DNA of 10,253 nt from an uncultured Candidatus Saccharibacteria bacterium (lineage in GTDB: Bacteria; Patescibacteriota; Saccharimonadia; Saccharimonadales; Saccharimonadaceae), in contig CALEKV010000153.1 in the NCBI GenBank assembly GCA_937902525.1, forward strand, positions 1 to 10,253, given 5' to 3'. Within the stretch, counting starts at the first letter, position 1. Every line of letters begins with the position of its first letter. Shown here piece by piece: positions 5,209 through 10,253 of this stretch. Both the position numbers and the translations under genes were made by a program. The notes beneath the pieces are model-generated. The model was not told where the DNA came from and did no database searches. It saw nothing but the letters and a program-made list of their open reading frames with translations.

Positions 5209-6298
5209 ATTTGCTAACATTAAACCTAAACTCAACAATATCACCAGGCTGCATAATGTAGTCGCGGCCTTCGGTACGCATTTTGCCAGCAGCGCGGGCG
5301 GCGGTTTCAGACCCAGTTGCGATTAAATCGTCGTAATCAACCACTTGCGCGGTAATAAAACCGCGTTCAAAATCGGTGTGGATTACGCCGGCGGCTTGAG
5401 GAGCGGTGTCGCCTTGGTGGATGGTCCAGGCCCTCACTTCTTTTGGCCCGGCTGTCAAATAACTTTGCAGTCCTAAGATGTCGTAAGCGGCATGAATCAT
5501 CTGGCTTAAACCTGGTTCTGGCACGTCGTAACTGTCTAGCAGCTCCTGTGCATCGGTGGAGTCCAAGCCTTTTAATTCATCTTCTAATTTGGCGCATATA
5601 AACAGTGCTCGGGCGGTGCTTGGTACAAGCGCGCGTAAGCTGGCTTGCATGGCGGTATCATGTAAGGCTTCTTCATTAATGTTAAACACGTAAATGACCG
5701 GCTTGGCAGTTAACAGGTGCAGGTTTTTAAAATCATCAGCGTTTTTTATGTAGGCGTCACTTTGGTTGGCTAAGATGTCGTGCTCTAAATCTACTTTAAG
5801 TGCGGCGAGTATTTCTACTTGAGTGCGTAATTTTGGGTCAGCTTTGGCTTCTTTTTGTAACTTAGGCAAGTGAGCCTCAACGGTTTGCAGGTCGGCCAGC
5901 AATAGTTCGGTATTGATAGTAGCAATGTCGCGTGCCGGATCAACGTTATTTTCAACGTGCAAAATATCATCATTTTTAAAGGTTCGTACAATATGCACAA
6001 TGGCGTCGCACTGGCGGATGTTGGCTAAAAACTTATTACCTAAACCCTCGCCCTTGCTGGCGCCGGCTACCAGCCCGGCAATGTCGACAAATGTGACGGT
6101 GGCGGGGATGACTTTTTGCGCGTTGTACATTTTTTTCAGCACACTTAGGCGTTGGTCTGGCACGGGCACAATCCCAGTGTTTGGTTCGATGGTAGCAAAT
6201 GGGTAATTAGCCGCCAAAATGTCATTATTGGTGAGGGCGTTAAATAAAGTAGACTTACCGACGTTCGGTAGGCCGACAATTCCTATTGATAAGCTCAT
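5207..6298 (-). CDS. ychF: YchF/OLA1 family ribosome-associated ATPase
   Basis: 363 residues, the same length as E. coli YchF. This Obg-related P-loop protein binds ribosomes, prefers ATP to GTP, and is linked to stress and translation control. The P-loop is GLPNVGKST (9-17); switch II is DIAGLVAGASKGEGLGNKFL, with Leu in place of the catalytic Gln as in hydrophobic-substituted GTPases. The G4 region reads VFNINEE, the NxxE form typical of YchF rather than NKxD. The C-terminal TGS domain includes VRAWTIHQGDTAPQAAGVIH and DFERGFI. No Shine-Dalgarno is seen. TATAAT on the minus strand ends 8 nt before the ATG, so the mRNA is probably leaderless or nearly so. It converges on the sortase gene and is divergent from the pilus-linked group. 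Confidence 0.97.
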   Translation of the reverse strand: MSLSIGIVGLPNVGKSTLFNALTNNDILAANYPFATIEPNTGIVPVPDQRLSVLKKMYNAQKVIPATVTFVDIAGLVAGASKGEGLGNKFLANIRQCDAIVHIVRTFKNDDILHVENNVDPARDIATINTELLLADLQTVEAHLPKLQKEAKADPKLRTQVEILAALKVDLEHDILANQSDAYIKNADDFKNLHLLTAKPVIYVFNINEEALHDTAMQASLRALVPSTARALFICAKLEDELKGLDSTDAQELLDSYDVPEPGLSQMIHAAYDILGLQSYLTAGPKEVRAWTIHQGDTAPQAAGVIHTDFERGFITAQVVDYDDLIATGSETAARAAGKMRTEGRDYIMQPGDIVEFRFNVSK

Positions 6299-6302
6299 AG
6301 GG

Positions 6303-6311
6303 TGCTATTAT
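6303..6311 (+). promoter_or_regulatory. Extended -10 of the pilus-linked group (first candidate)
   Basis: TGcTATTAT matches the extended -10 consensus and is identical to the -10 of the surface-protein gene (2619-2627). A TTGATA lies at 6286-6291 but only 14 bp away. The predicted start near 6318 gives a leader of about 35 nt containing the Shine-Dalgarno AAAGGAG at 6338-6344. Confidence 0.55.
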
Positions 6312-6312
6312 A
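6307..6312 (-). promoter_or_regulatory. -10 box of ychF
   Basis: On the minus strand TATAAT (6312 to 6307) is followed by 8 nt and then the ychF ATG at 6298. No convincing -35 is seen at 17-18 bp. It overlaps the plus-strand -10 TATTAT at 6306-6311. Confidence 0.65.
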
Positions 6313-6352
6313 TATGGTTTTGCAGCTTAGGAAAAGCAAAGGAGTTGTCGCC

Positions 6353-6382
6353 ATGATAGCGCTCGTGGTATATTTTAAGTAA
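6353..6382 (+). CDS. 9-codon leader ORF coupled to the 141-aa protein gene
   Basis: ATG 6353 follows a canonical Shine-Dalgarno AAAGGAG (6338-6344) at 8 nt, the best ribosome-binding site in this window. The frame encodes MIALVVYFK and stops at TAA 6380-6382, overlapping the next ATG as TAATG. Such an arrangement usually means translational coupling: ribosomes load at the leader and restart on the next gene. The peptide has no obvious attenuator codon run. No further evidence of expression is available. Confidence 0.45.
   Translation: MIALVVYFK
6366..6374 (+). promoter_or_regulatory. Extended -10 directly before the 141-aa protein gene (second candidate)
   Basis: TGgTATATT fits an extended -10 (TG 6366-6367, TATATT 6369-6374) and ends 7 nt before ATG 6382, which would give a leaderless mRNA as at tlyA. 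It lies inside the 9-codon leader ORF, so the gene may have two alternative modes of expression. Confidence 0.5.
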
Positions 6383-6807
6383 TGGTCAACAAAATTATGG
6401 CTGGGGTGCGCAATTTTAAGGGGACTTCACGGCGGAGGGGCGTGCTGCTTATTATCATTGGAATGCTGATTGCTGTGGTAGTCATAGGTTTATGGGTGTG
6501 GCAGTTCTGGAGCGCGAAGCCAGCAGAAATTACCGCCGAGGGCAGTGCCGCTGCGGCTATTGAATATGTGGACTCCCGTATGTCGTATAAAACCAAGGTC
6601 ATTGCTGTTGACGCTCGTGCAAAAAAACTTGAATTGTTAAATATCGATCTAAATACGGAGCAGGCCTATACCTATACGAATGATACGCTTTTTACGAAAG
6701 GCTTGTCTAACGACGAGATGGCAGTGGACACCATTAAAAAAGACGACACATTACATATTAGGGTAAACTTAAAAACTAATACGGTAGAAACAGTATGGCT
6801 ACCGTGA
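6382..6807 (+). CDS. Single-pass membrane protein with small beta domain, unknown function
   Basis: 141 residues. A basic N-terminus (to about residue 19, SRRRG) precedes one hydrophobic helix (about 20-43, rich in I/V/W), then an extracytoplasmic domain. The stretch KTKVIAVDARAKKLELL through YTNDTLFTKG to IKKDDTLHIRVN resembles the small beta-barrel pattern of DUF5666-like proteins (xVxAVD, a threonine-rich strand, then a KxxDxL/V turn); that is a pattern match only. Its last 13 bases overlap the start of the 981-aa gene in another frame, so the two are probably translationally coupled and made together. It may assist export, assembly or anchoring of the larger protein. I do not recognise it as a named pilin or pilus assembly protein. 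Confidence 0.8.
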   Translation: MVNKIMAGVRNFKGTSRRRGVLLIIIGMLIAVVVIGLWVWQFWSAKPAEITAEGSAAAAIEYVDSRMSYKTKVIAVDARAKKLELLNIDLNTEQAYTYTNDTLFTKGLSNDEMAVDTIKKDDTLHIRVNLKTNTVETVWLP

Positions 6808-9740
6808 CACGGCAATGGCTGTATAGGCTGGCTGGGGTTGCCGTATGCGCGGTAGTAGCGGTCCTTGTAGCTGGCATACAGCATGGGAACAAGGTTGTAG
6901 CGGCCGAAGGCAACGAAGTAGGGGTTGCGGATGTGTACGCAAAGAGCGGCGGTGACAATGCCGTTTATGCGACACATTTTCTACTCCATCAGTTGCCAAG
7001 ATTAGACACTAATTGGCCAATAGCGACGGGGAGTTGTGTAAGTAATGACGTGAACGATGTCTACCGTGGTAGATACAGCCCCTATAAGGCGCTGCCATTC
7101 TTGCCCGCCGTACCAATAAAGAACGGATCAACTGCCAATGGTGGCTCCGGAACGCGATATATATTAGGAAGCAATGAGGAAGGCAGTCCGTTAACGGAAT
7201 ACTTAGACGATGAGGGTGATATATATTGGTCATTTAATAAAAATGGTGCATACCGCAATGCCGTAGGGAACTGCGAAACAACGTGGAATGGCATGGGCTT
7301 ATTGGATAACAACGACACGCTTGACTCAAGTATCCCGAATGACTACATGAAGCTATCACAAAATTCATCAGGCTTTAAGGCGTTACGGGCTTTAAGGAAC
7401 GGCGGTACGTGTGGAACAGGTTGGGAGGTAATAGATCCGGCGTTGGGCTTGTGTCCAATTAACACCGCGGAAGCAACAAAGCAAGTGGGCGGGCTTGGTA
7501 ATGGCGGATATTCTGTTAATCCGTTTATGTATGGCGGCTGGGCCAAAAAATCAAACGCCGACTTTGACTACTCGAGCCTCACATGGAAGACGGGTGGCGA
7601 CATCGAAGTGAAGGAAGACGACCCTCAATACAACGGGTGTGATCAGCCTAACGATTGTAGTAATACTATGTATAACGGAACAAATTGGGTGCGAGTAAGG
7701 ATGAACGATGAAGCGCCTGAATATGGCCACGTTGCAACCATTAGCGGCCTTAAGTATCACGACCCGACAGACTACCTGAAAGAAAAAAACAAAAGCATTA
7801 GTCCATACAGAAACCCAGACAAAATATACCAAGGCCTTGAGCAGCTAATGGTAGCAGATAGTGAAGATGAATATCTTTCCTCGGATCTGGTTTGGGGATA
7901 CGAGGATGACGGTACTCCACCAAGGGATAGCGATGGTCGCATAAGCGGGTTAGGGCTTTACAGCGATGGACTATCCTTGTTCCGGACTGAATTTGTACTG
8001 AGCCAGGATGACCTGAACACCCTAAAGGCCGCTCAGGACTTTAACCCCTCGAAGGGCGGGCTATTCCTTGACCTGGTGGCGGATGATTTTTATTCGGTGT
8101 ACGTGAACGGTTGTCCACTACAGAGGGGCCATAATACTTGGAACTCTGCGCTCGTACAGAAAGTTCGTATACCGCTTGAGATGTTGCATGGTCCGCAAAA
8201 TACCGCATGCAAGAACCTACCAGTTACACCAGGTAATGACCCAAATATGGACTCCACTAAGCCGAACCTTGTTGCAATAGAAGTCGCGGACCGTATTCAG
8301 ATTGGAAGAGGCTTCCATGACGCTGGTGGCACCGGGCTTGGTTTTGCCGTTGTGCGGTATGACCGTACCGGCTATAACCTGACGCCCATAGTAGGGGTAG
8401 ATAGTCCGTTTGTGCCACCGGGCGGCGAGGTGATGTTTGATTATAGGGTCGCTAATAGCGGTGTTGCTTCGGCAAACACAAACAGTAGTGCACGGCAAAT
8501 TATTGTGAAGCCAGGAGTTAGCTTGCCGGGTGACTTCTTCACATCCCATACGGACGCAAGCTGTGGGTCGTATGACCCTAGCCCTAACCCTGATATTACT
8601 TGTGCAGCAACATTGTTTACGGATAGCCGTATTTTCCCTGGAGACAGTAGTACGGGCGTAGGGTCTGAAACGGCCACGGCGAACTATGCGCCGGGGACGC
8701 GCATTTGTCGTGTCTTAGTGGTTGAACCTCGGTCATCTGGCAGTTCAGGCTCAAGGGATAGCGTACCTACATGCGTTACAGTTGCAAAAGCGCCGCAAGT
8801 ACATTTTTGGGGTGATGATGTAACGGTGGGTAATAATTCTGTAGCGGCGTTATTAAACAATAAAGCCACAGTCGAAACCACCAGGCAAGCTATGTTAAAC
8901 GGCGGGGCGGGGCTGGTTACTTATGGCAGCTGGGCGGAGTATGGTATTTTTGCACCAGCTCTTGTTAAATCGACTTCTGGCGGGGCTGTTTCGGGTTCTG
9001 GCGGCTATACTGGTGGAGCAATCACGGATACAGCTGCTAACAATCTGACTTTTGCCAACGTGGGCGGGTATGGTCAGTGGTCTCCGCCTTGGGTAACGAG
9101 GTCGGTGGAGCAGTTTGCATCGCAGTTTCCAGAAGATGCACCGCGCAGTGATACTAGTCTGTCGCTTGATTCTGTCAACATCAGCCCTGGTGAAATTAAG
9201 CGGGTACCGATGACCCATGGTGGTAATATAAAGTTAAGCGGCAGCTATTCTGGTAAGGGAGCAGCCATACTGATTACCAATCAGACGGTTGTTATTGACG
9301 GTGATATTATAGTTAACGAAAACACTATTAATAGCATTGGCACGGCACCGCAACTAATAATTATTGCTAATAATATTATTGTTAATAGCAATGTGACGCG
9401 TATTGATGCTTGGTTAGTGGCGCGTCCGAGCGATATTACAGAGGCAATCGACGGCCCTAACGGCAAGGTGTCTACATGTGATAGCATAATGTCGCCACCG
9501 CTTACTTACAGTAAAGGTCTGAAATTTGGCGTTTGTGACCGACCCCTCCAAATTAACGGCTCACTAATTGCCAAAGAGGTACAGTTCAGGCGCACCTATG
9601 GCGCTGAACAAACAACTGGCCTGGCTACACCAGCCGAAGTGATAAACTTGCGCGCCGACGCCTATATGTGGGCCCATAAAGCTGGCTCTGGCATGTCGAT
9701 AGACACTGACTTTACTATAGAACTGCCACCACGGTATTAG
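6795..9740 (+). CDS. Large secreted multidomain protein next to pilM, probable surface/pilus-associated protein
   Basis: 981 residues. A signal sequence (hydrophobic about 9-28, possible cleavage near KVVA|AEG) exports it; there is no C-terminal anchor or sorting motif. Residues about 40-390 are Gly/Asn/Cys-rich and unrecognised. Residues about 395-520 look like a galactose-binding-type jelly roll (FRTEFVLS, LDLVADDFYSVYVNG, PNLVAIEVAD, GLGFAVV). About 525-680 looks like an Ig-like domain (VPPGGEVMFDYRVANSG). The last 300 residues contain TYGSWAEYGIF, short beta runs suggesting a beta-helix (VVIDGDIIVN, LIIIANNIIVNSNVTRIDAW, LQINGSLIAKEVQ) and FRRTYGA near 931. I recall similar C-terminal regions in unnamed Saccharibacteria proteins, but this is unchecked. 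The many Cys fit a disulfide-bonded extracellular protein. The start overlaps the previous gene by 13 nt with no clear Shine-Dalgarno. A pilus-linked adhesin is a reasonable guess, not a demonstrated function. Confidence 0.82.
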   Translation: MATVTRQWLYRLAGVAVCAVVAVLVAGIQHGNKVVAAEGNEVGVADVYAKSGGDNAVYATHFLLHQLPRLDTNWPIATGSCVSNDVNDVYRGRYSPYKALPFLPAVPIKNGSTANGGSGTRYILGSNEEGSPLTEYLDDEGDIYWSFNKNGAYRNAVGNCETTWNGMGLLDNNDTLDSSIPNDYMKLSQNSSGFKALRALRNGGTCGTGWEVIDPALGLCPINTAEATKQVGGLGNGGYSVNPFMYGGWAKKSNADFDYSSLTWKTGGDIEVKEDDPQYNGCDQPNDCSNTMYNGTNWVRVRMNDEAPEYGHVATISGLKYHDPTDYLKEKNKSISPYRNPDKIYQGLEQLMVADSEDEYLSSDLVWGYEDDGTPPRDSDGRISGLGLYSDGLSLFRTEFVLSQDDLNTLKAAQDFNPSKGGLFLDLVADDFYSVYVNGCPLQRGHNTWNSALVQKVRIPLEMLHGPQNTACKNLPVTPGNDPNMDSTKPNLVAIEVADRIQIGRGFHDAGGTGLGFAVVRYDRTGYNLTPIVGVDSPFVPPGGEVMFDYRVANSGVASANTNSSARQIIVKPGVSLPGDFFTSHTDASCGSYDPSPNPDITCAATLFTDSRIFPGDSSTGVGSETATANYAPGTRICRVLVVEPRSSGSSGSRDSVPTCVTVAKAPQVHFWGDDVTVGNNSVAALLNNKATVETTRQAMLNGGAGLVTYGSWAEYGIFAPALVKSTSGGAVSGSGGYTGGAITDTAANNLTFANVGGYGQWSPPWVTRSVEQFASQFPEDAPRSDTSLSLDSVNISPGEIKRVPMTHGGNIKLSGSYSGKGAAILITNQTVVIDGDIIVNENTINSIGTAPQLIIIANNIIVNSNVTRIDAWLVARPSDITEAIDGPNGKVSTCDSIMSPPLTYSKGLKFGVCDRPLQINGSLIAKEVQFRRTYGAEQTTGLATPAEVINLRADAYMWAHKAGSGMSIDTDFTIELPPRY

Positions 9741-9753
9741 CAGCAAATTAGTC

Positions 9754-9783
9754 TTGCGTAAACCAGTTATGCTTAGGTATACT
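9754..9783 (+). promoter_or_regulatory. Possible promoter of pilM
   Basis: TTGCGT (9754-9759), 18 bp, TATACT (9778-9783). The hexamer ends 10 nt before ATG 9794, so the 5' leader would be only about 3-4 nt. pilM could also be read through from the upstream gene, since no terminator is visible in the 53-nt gap. Confidence 0.5.
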
Positions 9784-9793
9784 TAAAGGTAGC

Positions 9794-10253
9794 ATGAAAT
9801 TAGTAAGAGGGATGGGCGATTTTTTTGCACTGGATATTGGCACTAACGCCATACGAGCGGTGCAACTGGTAAGGACTGGCAGTAACCAGTGGTCTCTTGT
9901 GGCGCACGCGTATGTGCCAATAGATAATCGTGTTGCCGCTAGCGACTCGCCGGAAGCTAAGCGCAAGCTTGGTGAAACTATTATGACAGCGGTGGGACAA
10001 AGTGGCATAAAAACGAAGAACGTCGTACTTGGCTTGCCGTCTAGCAAAACCTTTACGACTGTTATTGATGTGCCGACTGTTAGCGAGGCGGAGCTAAAGG
10101 CCACTATGAAATATCAGATTGATCAATACATTCCAATGGCCGTTGATGACGCCAAGGTTGACTGGGCTCTGCTGGGGCCTTCGCTGCGGGAACAAAACCA
10201 AATGGAAGTCTTAATCAGCAGTACCGCTAAGCAGTATAGTGAAGACCGCTTGG
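9794..10253 (+). CDS. pilM: Type IV pilus assembly protein PilM, 5' part
   Basis: The frame is open from ATG 9794 to the window end (153 complete codons), so only the N-terminal part is seen. PilM is a cytoplasmic FtsA/actin-like protein that joins PilN/PilO at the inner membrane to align the type IV pilus machine. FFALDIGTNAIRAVQLV (10-26) is the first phosphate-binding loop of the actin-like fold, NVVLGLPSSKTF follows the usual IAGSSVI-type strand, and MKYQIDQYIPMAVDDAKVDWALLG matches the conserved PilM segment WExExYIPfxxdevxxDyxxlg. AAAGG lies 4 nt before the ATG; an in-frame ATG at 9812 is an alternative start just before the fold. pilN and pilO would be expected next. Confidence 0.93.
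   Translation, partial: MKLVRGMGDFFALDIGTNAIRAVQLVRTGSNQWSLVAHAYVPIDNRVAASDSPEAKRKLGETIMTAVGQSGIKTKNVVLGLPSSKTFTTVIDVPTVSEAELKATMKYQIDQYIPMAVDDAKVDWALLGPSLREQNQMEVLISSTAKQYSEDRL

Noticed and set aside
9748..10104. 118-codon minus-strand frame opposite pilM
   Set aside because: The plus strand encodes a clear PilM N-terminus through this region.

Overview
The window looks like a piece of a Candidate Phyla Radiation chromosome, most likely Candidatus Saccharibacteria (TM7). The grounds are the gene mix (a VanW-associated peptidoglycan-binding/serine-hydrolase protein, a sortase with its substrate, PilM-type type IV pilus genes and a giant secreted protein beside them), the short intergenic regions, and genes whose -10 box sits directly before the ATG. 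This is inference from content, not a phylogenetic result. TGA is used as a stop in three genes, so the genetic code is the ordinary one and not the TGA=Gly code of Gracilibacteria/Absconditabacteria.

Layout. (1) 29-1714, +: membrane-anchored cell-wall protein with a peptidoglycan-binding region and a class-A-beta-lactamase-like serine hydrolase domain. (2) 1834-2598, +: TlyA-type S4/FtsJ rRNA 2'-O-methyltransferase, read from an extended -10 promoter that would give a leaderless mRNA; its coding sequence carries a heptanucleotide tandem repeat plus partial inverted copies. (3) 2599-5208, +: a surface-protein island. A strong promoter and a roughly 135-nt structured leader with a 26-bp perfect palindrome precede a GC-rich gene for a secreted, Pro-rich, thrombospondin-type-3-repeat protein ending in a KPQTG-type sorting signal. 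An intrinsic terminator follows, then a sortase gene with its own promoter and terminator. (4) 5207-6298, -: the conserved ATPase YchF, convergent with the sortase. (5) 6303-10253, +: a divergent group with a short leader ORF, a 141-aa single-pass membrane protein, an overlapping 981-aa secreted multidomain protein, and the 5' part of pilM running off the window.

How the genes fit together. The first gene, the sortase pair and the pilus group all concern the cell envelope and surface display, while tlyA and ychF are ribosome-linked housekeeping genes. The sortase probably anchors the preceding repeat protein to the wall. The 141-aa and 981-aa proteins are translationally linked and lie next to pilM, which suggests an accessory or adhesin role in a type IV pilus system. 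The strongest leads for something undescribed are the structured leader of the sortase substrate, the 981-aa protein, the short ORFs placed exactly at promoters or coupled to gene starts, and the repeated leaderless promoter geometry. No CRISPR array, tRNA, rRNA or insertion sequence was seen, and no gene-free stretch exceeds 300 bases.
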